The notes under the pieces are model-generated. The model was given only the letters and a program-made list of their open reading frames with translations, did not search any database and was not told the origin of the DNA. A stretch of 64,000 nt of DNA, taken from positions 12,958,001 through 13,022,000 of the forward strand of contig NC_063256.1 of assembly GCF_019578655.1 (NCBI RefSeq), read 5' to 3'. Below, one piece after another: positions 11,780-23,303 of this stretch. The stretch is from Ricinus communis (lineage: Eukaryota; Streptophyta; Magnoliopsida; Malpighiales; Euphorbiaceae). The translations under genes were made by a program, and so were the position numbers. Numbering within the stretch: the first letter of the stretch is position 1; every line of letters begins with the position of its first letter.

Positions 11780-13190
11780 CTTTAGGCCCATTGTTTTAAC
11801 ACCTAATGATATTAAGCCAGTAGGATATAAATGGGTTTTTGTGCGTAAACGCAATGAGAAAAATGAGATTATGAGATACAAAGACCTTGTATTGATTATG
11901 AAGAAACTTATTCTCCAGTAGTGGATGCAATTACATTTATATTTTTAATTAGCCTATCAAGTTTAGAACGACTTCATATGCATCTTATGGATGTCGTTAC
12001 AACTTATTTATATGGATCACTTGATAATGATATTTATATGAAAGTTCCTGAAGGACTAAAAATGCCTAAACCATGTAGCTCAAAATCACGAGAAATGTAT
12101 TCAATTAAATTACAAAAGTATTTGTATAGATTGAAACAATCTGAACGAATGTGGTATAAATGTCTAAGTGAATATCTTTTGAAGGAAGGATATTAAGAAA
12201 ACAAATTCTGGTTTTGCTATAATTACAGTATATGTTGATGATTTAAACATCATTAGGACTCTTGAAGAGTTGATAGAAATAATAAATTATTTAAAAAATA
12301 AATTTGAAATAAAAAATTTGGGACGAACAAAATTTTATCTTGACCTGCAGATTGAACATTTATTTGGATGGATTTGTATTCATCAGTCAACTTATATTGC
12401 AAAGATATTGAAACGTTTTAATATGGATAAATCTCATCCAATGAGTTCTCCTATGATTGTTAGACACCTGAATGTGAAAAATGTATCTTTTCATCATCGG
12501 AAAGATCGTGAAGAAATATTTGGTCCAGAAGTACCATATCTTAGTGCTATTAGAGTATTAATGTATCTTGCTAATTGTATAAGACCTGATATAACATTTT
12601 CTGTGAATTTGCTAGCAAGATATAGATTTCTCACCAACTTAAAGACATTGGAATGGTGTGAAACAGGTTTTTCGTTATTTACGCAGTACATTAGATATGG
12701 GCTTATTTTATCCATAAGACTCAAAATCAGAATTATTTGGATATGCAGATGTTGGATATTTATCTGATCCATATAAAGCTCGACCACAAATGAATTACTT
12801 GTTTATATATGGTAGCACTGCTATATCTTAGCGTTCTACTAAGCAAAATCTAACTGCCACATCATCTAATCATGTTGAAATATTAGCAATGCACGAGGCT
12901 AGTAAAGAATGTATATGATTGAGATCTATGATCAAACATATCAAAGAAACATGTAATCTCTATTTTGATAAAGAAGTCCAACAGTGCTATATGAAGATAT
13001 TGCTGCTTGTATTGCCTAATTCAAAGAAGGATATATTAACGGAGATAGAACCAAGCATATTTCACCAAAGTTCTTAACAAGGTGTTTTTAGATGTTCATC
13101 AAATTCGATCTATTAATAATTTGGCAGATTATTTACAAAAACACTCCTTACAACAATATTTGAGAAGTTGGTGAACAAAATTGGCATGCA
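11780..13190 (+). pseudogene. Copia reverse transcriptase and RNase H, decayed
   Basis: Seen: RT begins with VGYKWVFVRKRNEKNEI near 11820, then DVVTTYLYGSLDNDIYMKVP at ~11985-12045 (holding the A/YLYG and YM box), then KQSERMWYKCLSEYLLKEGY. The catalytic box survives as YVDDLN near 12230. Pieces of the thumb (KNKFEIKNLGRTKFYLDLQI) and YLSAIRVLMYLANCIRPDI follow. RNase H shows LFGYADVGYLSDPYKARPQ near 12735 and ends with TFEKLVNKIG-type sequence and MHRLRDLC at ~13190. Stops and frameshifts interrupt the whole region. Domain assignment is firm; lineage within copia is left open. Confidence 0.82.
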
Positions 13191-13390
13191 CCGACTAAGA
13201 GATCTTTGTTAGAAGTTATGTTTTCATTAGAGGGAGATTTTGATACACTGTACTCTTTTTTTCTTAGTTTAGATTTTATCCCACTGGGTTTTCCTAGCAA
13301 GGTTATTAACGAGGCAGTATTGGTGCAAACTTCTACATGAATAATGTACTCTTTTTCCTTTATTAAGATTTTTTGTGAGACATCCTAATT

Positions 13391-16300
13391 GAACACCAAT
13401 ACAACTAATCAGAAACAAGCAATAATATTATTTTTTTTATATAAAAGAAATTTAAAGACAATGGTTGCTTGTTAAATCAGTGACCATTTTGTTTTTGTTT
13501 TTTTCAAAAAATAAAATATTTTCTTACATATATTTAGAGTTAATCTAGAGCGTGTACATAGGACCTTTACTGGTGGCAATATATTATCTTAAAATTTTTA
13601 ACACAATTGCATATTCAAGATTTTAACTCAAAACTATAATTAAGCTAAAAGAGACATTACCATCTTTTTCTAGATGCTCTTGGAAATGATAACCTTCTTT
13701 TATTATAGAGAGCCAAACCTTGTTTTGAGTATGGTCGGATATTGTAGCGCAATGTGATGTTTATAAATTAGTAGTTGCAAGTGCATGAACCGTTCTTATA
13801 GTAAAAATGGTAAATTCACCACGAGGTCGATCTTTCAAGGAACTATGAGGCCACTTATTGTAAAGACTAATTATCAATATAAAAGTAAATTTAAACATTT
13901 TAAACCAATATTTTGAGAGGATAAATTATTCATAAAATAAATATAATAAACTACAAAATTAATATGCAATGAAAATACTTATGATTTACAACTATATGAT
14001 AAAGACAGTATTTAGCCTAGCTATTTATTTAGTTATCCCTTTGTTTTACTTTAAGCTTATATCTAATTAGTGAGACAGTTATGTGCCTCTTTCTTTAATT
14101 ATTTAAACTAATGATACAACTAAATTTTTTCTACCTACATATATTGAAGTAGAGATGGTGTCTTTTAATACATTCAACCTATTCATAATAAATATAAATA
14201 TTAAATTAATATGATGGTCAACTAACAAAAATAATTAAAACTAATAAAGATACGAAGGTAAAGGAGAATCATTCATCAAATAAATAAATATCAAGATTTA
14301 TACATAAATAAAAAGGCTAAACTAAACACTTATGAAAATTAGCCTAATATATTTAACCCAATAATCATGGTATTAAATAGAAATACATAAAATGATACTG
14401 AAAATTAAAGCTCCCTCTAGATCCAGAATTTCTTGAAGGTAGGAAGATGATTAGTTCTTACTCTTAGATCTTGAAAGAATAACAAATCTAAAAATAAAGT
14501 GTTAATGAAGAATAGTAGAGAATTATAGATATAAAAATAGTAGACAGATGCAGTTGGGAGATGTAGCGGAGAGCAGATAGGAGAGACCCCTCCTCCTCTT
14601 CTTTTAGAACTAAATTTGTAGATATATATATTGATAAGAGTCCTCTACTAATATAAGTCTCTCTAAAAAAGTATACCTAAAATAAGTTTATCCAATACAT
14701 AAGACTATAGGTATTCTTATCTCATAAAATATTATTTCATAAATAACTCTTAGTATAATACAGAATGACTAAAATGTCCTTTAGATAAATAGTAATTTTC
14801 GGCTAACCCAGCAAATAGTAGTTCACGCGTTTTATCTTGGGTTTTTAACAGCAATAATCCCATTTAAGCTCATTTTTTAGTATTTTTCTTCATATTTCCC
14901 TCTCTTGACTAATATTACTTGAAAATAGAGCTTAAGTGAGGTAAAAATACATATTTTCACCATATTATATATCAAAATATATCATTAAAGCTCTAAAATA
15001 CTCTAAATAACTATATATAATTTGGACCTATCACAATTCAACAGTTAATTATCAATATTGTGTAGTTAGAATTCAACCTCATGCCATCTATCAAGAAAAT
15101 GCATATGTAAAGAGAAATATTTCTTCAACAAGTCTACATAGGTAAATTTTTTCTATTTAAGTAAAGAATCCCATTTCTTAATTTGTGTATAAGGAGTACA
15201 ACCATTGTTTTAATTAATTACATGATAAATATTGTTAATAATCTTGATTTATTAATATTTTTTGCACAAAATTTATTTTTCTGATTTGTAGTTTTAGCTT
15301 GGCAATTGAATATATTGTTTTCTCTTATTAATCTATGCATTCCTTCCAAAAGAATATTAGTCTATGTGATGAATATATAGGTATTTAGATATTTGATTAT
15401 TTACATGTAGCATGAGTTTAGAAGAAATCTTTAAGGGAGTTTAAATTATTGGAATATTCATAGATAAAATTAAATGTGACTTGTGACACTATGTTTAATA
15501 ATTCAACTTATCGTCAAAATTAAAACTTTTGCTACTTATTAATTTTAAGTTTCTTTGATAATATATTATTACCTAATTTAAAAGTTTTAAATAAATCAAA
15601 TATCACTTAATTACTTAAAATGAAAGTAAAGATATTTAATATAAAATATCTACTGAACACGTTGAATTATTGAATTTTTGAAGTCTTTTGGTAAAATGAC
15701 TTATAGTCTTAATATTTTCTTAAATTTCATAATGAGAAGTTAAAAAACCTTAAACTCGGATTTTGACTTTTCAAACTTTCATGAAATTCGATAAAAACAA
15801 CGAATTTCATTGTTGAGCTTTTCAAAAATTCTTTAATATCTAAATTCAAAATCTGGTGCTTACAGTTTGCTCTCGGTTTGTCGAGATTTATAAACATGAA
15901 CTGTAAATAAACCGAGACAAAGCATAAATATCAAAGGATATATATATTGTTATGGAAACTTCCTTCCTTAATGCTTGTGATATTTTGAAGACCTCCGTTC
16001 AAAATAATTGTGGAGACTTTCCTTTAGCTTTTTAAATTTTTTAAAATGATCTAGTGTGTTTTAAATACTTCCCTTCAAAATTAATGAAGAAACCTCACTT
16101 TGGCTCTTTAATAAGAATTGCAGAATTTTTTCTTCTATTGCTGAATTAAGGACTTCCCCTATAAAAGTCTTTTTGCTAAAGAATTAAGGATGTTTGTTAA
16201 GAACCTCCAAGGATTAAAACCACGAACCCTAATGATTATGAACCCGTGAATTACTATCTTAGAAACCCAAGAACAAATTGAGTTTCAAAACCCAAGAACC

Positions 16301-16980
16301 GCTTAAATCAGATTGCAAGGTATGGTTGATCAAGATCAGAACCTAAAGAAAACTAAGTTCTTTAAACCCTAACCCTTAACACGCCACAAGGATAGATCAA
16401 TTCCTTGATAAGTGGTTTATGCATTCAACAAGAATTCAAGAATTCAAGCAAATATGCAAAGGAAACAACTACTATAATTTTATCAAAATTCCAATCCTTT
16501 CAAAACACAACTTAAGGTGTGTTTTTATAGCCACCTAACATAAGAAACCCTAGTAAAACTATTAACCCTAGCTGCCACATAAGATAAATAGGCAATAACA
16601 TTGTTTTGAACTTAAAGAAGAGATTTCAGCCCAAATATTAGCCCACATTAGTCTTCATGTATTTGGACTTGCAAAATATTAAATAAAGCCCATTCAGATG
16701 TGTCTTTACTTGGGCCTATCCTAGCATGACCAATTGGGCTTCCTTGACTAGTCCGATCTTGCATATAGCCAATTAAGGCTTATTGTAGCTTCTTGTAGCT
16801 TCTTGGACCTTGACCTTGTAATTGGGCCTTGTAGCATGCTCAATGGATCCTTAGCTTTATCTTTGGTTTTCTTGTTGTCCTCTCCATCAAGTCCATCTTT
16901 AAGCTTGGCCACGTCCATATCAATGTTCCTTTAAAATTTTGGTTAGTTGGCTCTTCCATCATTGATTGTCTAGAGTTTTT
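13391..16980. other. Repeat-rich intergenic tract without recognisable genes
   Basis: AT-rich sequence with no convincing reading frame. A segment near 13775-13860 (GCAAGTGCATGAACCG ... GAGGTCGATC) resembles another near 19330-19400 and probably marks members of one dispersed non-coding repeat family. 16200-16700 repeats the phrase AACCCAAGAAC and similar A/C-rich words. Nothing else can be named with support. Confidence 0.5.
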
Positions 16981-16989
16981 CAACTATTT

Positions 16990-17175
16990 TCTGCTTCGGG
17001 ATCTTCTACTTCGAGAAGTAAACTGGTGATATTATGTTTCAGGAAGTAAACTGATGTTTTACTTCGGGATGTATGTTGATTTTCTACTTCGATAAATAAA
17101 CTTATGAGCTTCCGCTTCAGAAAGTAAATTGAGTCTACACTTCAGGATTTTCTACTTCTAGAAGTAAATTTGAGT
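16990..17175. repeat. Short tandem array of CTTC/GAAGTAAA palindromic units
   Basis: Five to six diverged units carry an inverted word such as ACTTCGAGAAGT (17008-17019) and the perfect palindrome ACTTCTAGAAGT (17154-17165), each followed by AAAYT. Units alternate with CTTCGGGAT or CTTCAGGAT spacers at 30-45 bp intervals. Each unit could form a small hairpin as RNA or single-stranded DNA. Confidence 0.7.
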
Positions 17176-17200
17176 GTAGATTAATACTTCCTTGCAACTA

Positions 17201-17284
17201 GATTTTTGCTCATCGAGCAAGTTCTTTCTTTTGAACTTTTTTGATTTTTGCTCATCTAGCAAGTTCTTTCTTTTGAACTTTTTT
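17201..17284. repeat. Two tandem copies of a 42-bp unit
   Basis: Copies at 17201-17242 and 17243-17284 differ at one base within the core (CATCGAGC versus CATCTAGC). Each includes two self-complementary words, TTGCTCATCGAGCAAG and GTTCTTTCTTTTGAAC. Confidence 0.9.
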
Positions 17285-17689
17285 TTTTCATTTTTCTATT
17301 ATAAGTTAGTGATATATATAATCATACAGAGACCACATCAAGCATAAGTAGTGAAGGTATTTGATATGCATTTCTAAAAATATCTTTTAGTTTGGACTAA
17401 GGCACTTTGATGCCCATCAGTAGAAGATCGTCGCTTTGACAAGTCGGTTGTCTATCCTTCGATCATTAGGGCATAGAGTCTAACGATTTGTAGAAAGAGA
17501 AGGAGACAATGATGTTGTCATTGATGCATATGAGAGATCTGAAAGTTATAGTCACAACAAGAAGCATAGATCTAGAGATTATTCAAGCATGCAATGATTG
17601 AATAGTTTTGCTTTGAGTGTACTGATACTTGTGTAATGACAGTTGTGTTTTTCTATAAATTCATGTAAATAACAATAATTTTTTTTTCT

Positions 17690-18550
17690 TTTCTTATGGC
17701 TTGATTTTTGCCTAAGCGCCTCAGGCTTTTAACTTAGCAGACTTCTCTTTCCTTTTTTTCTTCTTTTTTTGTCATTCTTTTGTTTTTTCTTGTATTTGGC
17801 TTAATTTTTGCCTAAGCTGTTCTTTCAGGTTTTTAACTCAATATGCTTTTCTCTCTCTTTTTTTTTTGTCTTTGCCTTAATTTTTGCCTAAACTACCTTT
17901 CAGGTTTTTGACTTAATAAGCTTTTCTTTTTCTTTTTCTTTTTCTTTTTCTTTTTTTGCCTTAATTTTTGCTTAAGTCGTGGTTTAGATTTTTGACTTGT
18001 AAGCTTTTCTTTTTTCTGTTTCTTTTTCTCTTTTTGAGATTCAGTTGCATGAGAAGTGTAAACTGAAGTATTCGTAGTCCCTTTTGTCAAGCTGCAGATG
18101 ATTCTAATAATTCTCAAAACTTTTTGTGAGACAAGATTTCTTGGATTAAAGCTAAAAGGTTCTGGCCCTCGTAATGTCAACTGATGGAGACTTGAGTGCT
18201 ACCAATACTTGGGTTTTTTTTTTTTGCAAGAGAGTTAACGAAAATGATCCTACCTCTATTTCGATATAATAGATTTTGCTTCTTATTTTGTTTTTGCTTT
18301 TGTTAATGCATAAGTAATGAAAACTTATATGCAAATTTAATAAGAATTCTAATAAATTTTGTTCATATAATAAGAGCACAAACATGTACATTTTCTATTT
18401 CATATAATACCACTCTTATTATCAACTAGTCTATTTGGATTCTCTAATCGAATATTTTTTCTTACTTTATTTCCTTAATTTTTGCTTGACTAGCTTGTAT
18501 AGATTTTCTAATCAGCATGACATATTTTTTCTCTTTTTCCTATTTTCTTA
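17690..18550. repeat. Diverged ~80-100-bp T-rich minisatellite
   Basis: The phrase CCTTAATTTTTGCCTAA (or close variants) recurs near 17700, 17800, 17875, 17960 and 18472. In the first four units it is followed by CAGGTTTTTRACTTAAT-like sequence and a TTTTCT-rich spacer of variable length. On the opposite strand this gives a run of lysine codons, a by-product of the repeat and not a protein gene. Confidence 0.7.
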
Positions 18551-19299
18551 TATTTTTCTTTTTTTTTTCTTATAGATACTATCAGAAACAGTCTAGATTG
18601 ACTTATGAAGTTATTGCCCTCGAGATTTGAACTCTTTTCAAGCATCTTCAGAAAAAATCTTTTCTTTTTTTATATGGAATTTTTTAACTCGATCTAAATT
18701 TTCTTTGTTGTAAAATGTAATAGGCCTTGCATGTTTTAGAGCACCAATCTTTAATCTCATTTATCTAGGTCCTTATTTTAAGGTTGTTATGTGACGAAGG
18801 ATGAACTCGATCCTCTTATTGGTTTGCTCCAATATGGTGAATAATTTTGCTACCTTAAATTCAAGCATGTTGTATCAAGTGCCATCTTTTTTCATCTTCT
18901 TTTCTCTTTTATTTTTCTCATTCTCTTACTTTTATATCTTTAAGAGTTATATTATGTGCAATAGAATGTATCTAAGATTATCGTTTGTGCCCCGATTAAA
19001 TTAACAAATTCAAATAGAATTAATGTCAAATATGCACATGTAATAATCACAATGCACAATTGATGTGGAAAAGGAATATGACCGTTTTGGAATGAGTTTG
19101 AGTATTTTGAATTATAGGGAACAAATAAAAGAACAAAGATAGAACGCACAAGTTTGAAACTGATTCAAGAATGTGACTGTTTTTTTTTAGCAGCACAAAA
19201 CACTAAGTAAAGCACTCTCAAACACTAAGTAGTAAGGGCAAAAGGGCGTGTAAACATAAAGTAAAACACTTAGAATAATTTCACAAAGAATGTCATTAG

Positions 19300-20720
19300 G
19301 ATAAATGATGCGTGCTAAACACAACTAGCAATCTACAAGCAAGTGCACCTATCGAATGTAATCTAGCTATAGTAAGTATCAATGTCATATGCCACGAGAA
19401 CTGAGAAGATACTGCTACTATGCTATTCTTATTATCTAACTGATCAAAATATGGTGAAGATCATTAACTAAAAATGATTGAGAATGCAAATGAAAATTAA
19501 ATTTTAACAAAGAGAATGAAAGTTTGAAAAAGACAATGAGATAAGTTAACCTAATTGAAGATCCTTTTAGCTAGCCGGCTTAAAATAATAATCTATGAAT
19601 TAATTGATTAAGAATTGTGATATGTGGATAATTTCTTAAATTAATTGGCCTCTCTCTCGAGTTAACCAATTTCTAATCCTAAAAATCTAAAGTTGAAATC
19701 TTTTCCTAACAATTGATATTAAAATAGCATTAATCTCTAAATTACCGCTAATAAGAATGTCTAGTTCTTATTCCAGTAAGTTATGACACTTATTTCTAAG
19801 ATGCAAATCACTTAATCACACAAGCGGTTGTCCAAACTCAATTGAATTTCTCAATTACAAAAGAGTTCTCAAATTGAATCAATAATAAATAAGAAACAAT
19901 AGATTTTATTATACTTGAACGAAAACTACAATCTTAAATCAACAATCCAATGAGTTAAGCATAAAAGAAGTCTAACATGGTTAAAGATCGCCTACAAATG
20001 GGTTTAATAAGATTAGTTACACATGTTCATGATTAAACTAATACAAGAATCAAATATAAAGTAAACAAGAATCAAAAAGAACATGAACACCCTTTTCTCA
20101 AATGGTGGAAATGATATCCCCTCTTGAATAACTCTGGATCCAATCTCTACAGCTCAAGATCTCCTTCTTCTTTCCCTTGAATCTTTAATCCAATCATCAA
20201 AAATAGCTATCTCGATAATGTTGAAGTGGAATTCATCTCCGTTTTCCTCTTCTTGATCCTTTGGAAGGTTGCTTTCAAAATTTATCTTGAATACTCCAAC
20301 ATTCTCTCTCTAAAATCCCTTGCCTCCTCGAATATCCTCCTTTCTCTTAATTTTTCTTTTCTTTTAAATTAGATTTCGGAATGTAACACAGCTTGGATTT
20401 GGGCCGTGCTAGTCATCCTTGCCGTGTTGAGCTAACATTGTACATCTGGCCTTCTTCAGCACGACTTGGAATTGGGCCGTGCTACTTAGCATAGGCATGC
20501 TCCTAGGCCGTGTCACTCTCGGAAACCGTGTTGCAAATTGCTTCTTCTCGCTATGGGTATGGCATTTCAGACGAACCTGACCGCGCCCTCTGTTGAATAC
20601 CTAACGTGATCCGATTCACTGCTTTCTTCCCGATTTTGCTCCGATTTGTCTCTAACTTTGATGATGTACCTAGAAAAACACTTGAGACACAAAGGAAATT
20701 AAAACATGGTGATTCTAATA
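19300..20720. repeat. Dispersed non-coding repeat, probably derived from a gypsy-type element
   Basis: Begins with GCAAGTGCACCTATCG near 19340, a word shared in diverged form with 13775. Toward 20400-20600 it becomes richer in G and C and repeats GGGCCGTGCTA and GCCGTGTT several times. This composition differs sharply from the flanks. The two ends and any LTRs were not located, so the class is an inference. Confidence 0.35.
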
Positions 20721-20889
20721 CAAAAATATATAATTTATCCTAAAAACAACTCACAATCAAGCATGCAAACATGTGTAATAACAAGGATATCAATATACAT
20801 TATAAAATTAGCAAAATGAGAGTTATATTATTGATCCTAGAAGAAAAGTCATGTCATTGTCTTAAAATAAATCAATAACTGAACCTTGT

Positions 20890-21850
20890 AAACCTTCAAC
20901 AACTTTAGATGGTAGGTTTACATTCTCTCTAGCTTGATAGTTTTGCCATGTTTACTCCAACTCTAGCATTTTTAATTTTCTCTACTTGTAAAGCATCATC
21001 AAACAAGCTTGCAAAGGTCTTAGGATTTATCATTTACAGTCTTTCCACCCAAGATGGAAGAACATTTCATACTACCATTCGAACTTGATCCTTTTTAGAT
21101 GGCTTGTTCTTCATTAACTATGCTTTGTTTCTCCATCTAGTTAAGAAATCAGAAAATCACTCATTGGGCTTTTGCTTTGTCAATTCCAAATTCCTTATAG
21201 AGACTTTAAGATGTGTATTATAGTCATATTGCTTCACAAAAATATTATAAAACTTTTCCCAATCATACTTAACAGGCTTTTTCTAACTCATGGTACCAGT
21301 TCACAGCTAGCCCTTCTAATGAAAGTTCAAATACAATTGTGTCCTAGCCAAATGAGTATCACTCATAATATATTATATTACTTCAAGTGCACCTTTAGAT
21401 TTCCAATTGCATTTAAATTCTTTAGTATATGAAATTTGGGAGGTAACTTGTCTTTTTTAGTCAGTATCAGTTAATCAAAGTCATAGGTTGAATCTAAACC
21501 CCGATACTACAACATATCCTGCATCTTATCGAGCTTTTCAGTCAGACTATGCACAATATCAGATTCCTCAACACCTTTTGCAATAAGAACAAACTCTTTC
21601 TTAACTTCTTCCAACATGTAGTCATTTTAATTCTAGAGATGCTTACCACGTGCTAGCTTTATTTTCATATCATGAGTAGTAGCAACAGTAGTTGTAAATG
21701 CAATAGTAGTTTTTTTAGATAGCTAATTTTTAAAAAATCTTAACCAAAGCTTGCTGAAGTTTCTCTTGGATTACACTTCTTAGGTCATCCATGCTTGCAG
21801 TATTGATAGCATCAATGTCTTGTTTATAGGCCATATTTGTACTAGAATCT
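20890..21850 (-). pseudogene. Decayed Ty3/gypsy gag (retrotransposon gag domain, Tat-like)
   Basis: Seen: on the minus strand fragments read GLDSTYDFD, then KDKLPPKFHMLKEFK, then KYDWEKFYNIFVKQYDYNTH, LELTKQKPNE and FSDFLTRWRNKA, then VNLPS-type decay. Known: the order LPPKFxxxxF...W.....F...F..QYxYN...L....K...E.F..F..RWR is the retrotransposon gag domain of Ty3/gypsy elements such as the Tat group. At least ten stops or shifts interrupt it, and no linked pol domain is recognisable nearby, so this is a fragment. The orientation is opposite to the copia element. Confidence 0.62.
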
Positions 21851-22266
21851 GAATTACTACTTGAAAGTAGTGGGCTTCTTGGGCTCTTGTCTAGTATTGC
21901 CTTGATTACTAGTGAAATGGATTCTTTTGATATCCTTTCTAGCTTGTCACCCTATTGTCTCTTCCAAACCAAAGACGATGAATCTAAATGGCTTCAAAAC
22001 AAGGAGTTACAGTGATGCATGATATGTTTGATGCATGAGATGCACGTATGATGTACATGTTATATATCAAACAAACAAAGAAAGAAAATTCACATAAAAT
22101 ATACAATCATTCCTTCAAACTTTGTTGCTCCTGCATACGATTCATGACGAGTATCTTTTCCTAGAATTTTGGTTTGAGCTTCGCTATCAATATGGGATAG
22201 TAAAAAAATTGACATGCATGCCAATTCTCTGAAAGCAGTAAATAAAAAATAAAGTGGTTTTTTTCA

Positions 22267-23303
22267 GGGATTATTATACTGATGGTCACTTAACTTACAC
22301 TAAATTTTATTTTTGTCACATAACTTTTTTTTTATTTCATTAAAGTCATTTAACTTTAAGTAGGGTAACAGATTGGTCACTTGTTTAAAATCTCGTGAAT
22401 TATTTCTCGAAAAAAATGAAAACTCTAAATCTCCTAAATCTACAATATAGAATCTCTAATGCTATAAAATAAAATACCTAATTCTGAAGCTTTGAAGCGA
22501 AGCATTGAATTTCAATTTTTAAAAATCAATTTTAATGGACTAGCGTCGTAGACAACTAGGGGAAAATGCTCTCATATACTGTAAGTTCTACATACTCGTT
22601 ATTTTACAATTAGTATTCAGATTCAATTAATTTGGTGGTTAGGCACTCGTTTAATATTAGAGTTTTTTGCACCAAATAGGAACTAATCGTACATCCTCAA
22701 ATAGACATGTGGATATGTAAAAAAAATAAAGGAAATGATAGCTTAAATACAAACAAGTGCAAAAATATTACTAATTTAGTGGTTTGACACTCTTCCATTT
22801 TTTATTTTTCACTTTTTTTCTTTCTTGTTTATTATTATTATTATTATTTTACTTTGAAAATAATATCTTAATAAAAATAAATAAATAAAAGTAATTAATA
22901 TTGATTAATTAAGCTGAAAAAAGAAAACATAATTGTAATAGTAAATAAATAAAAAGAATAGAAGATGAGAGGACAAGAAAAAAAAAACTACACCCAAGAT
23001 TTATTATCAAAGCCTAAAGGATTTCTGAAGTCTAAAGTTGTGTTTAATTTTAGATTAAGTTAATGGTTTGGTTAAATGGTTTAACGACTAGGATAGTGAC
23101 TTGTCAATTTTTAAAACACGAGTCAATCTAACATTGAATGCTTTAGACATGTCATTATTATAGCAAATTGAATCACTACATTTTAAATAAGTGACTAATA
23201 TGTTATGCAACTTAAAGTTAAATGACTATAATGAAACAAAAAAAGATATATGACCAAATTGAAACTTAATGTAAAGTTAAGTGACCATTGGTATAATTAT
23301 CCC
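22267..23303. mobile_element. Non-autonomous DNA transposon with long TIRs (MULE-like)
   Basis: Seen: left end GGGATTATTATACTGATGG with TCACTTAACTT; right end, reverse-complemented, GGGATAATTATACCAATGG with TCACTTAACTT. The arms stay similar for at least 120 bp, including CATTAAAGTCATTTAACTTT against CATTATAGTCATTTAACTTT. Length is 1,037 bp. The interior is AT-rich with a short TTA run near 22826-22848 and no open frame of note. A target duplication was not found at the boundaries chosen, so the superfamily assignment rests on TIR length alone. Confidence 0.6.

Larger units (their letters stand above)
7450..13390 (+). mobile_element. Degenerate Ty1/copia LTR retrotransposon, 3' end truncated
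   Basis: Seen: order of domains on the plus strand is gag (UBN2-like), CCHC knuckle, protease, integrase, reverse transcriptase, RNase H, which is the copia order because integrase precedes RT. All open frames are interrupted by many in-frame stops and shifts. A leader of about 920 bp separates the putative primer-binding site (~7674) from gag (8597). After the RNase H end (~13190) comes a TCCCACTGGGTTTTCCTAG block typical of the copia gag-pol 3' flank, then the similarity ends near 13390. No 3' LTR is visible. The element is old and cannot encode its own proteins. Several stops replace Gln, Arg or Trp codons, consistent with C-to-T decay of methylated DNA. Confidence 0.85.

Noticed and set aside
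17893..18180. 95-codon lysine-rich minus-strand protein
   Set aside because: Produced by the T-rich minisatellite; low complexity, no start context or homology.
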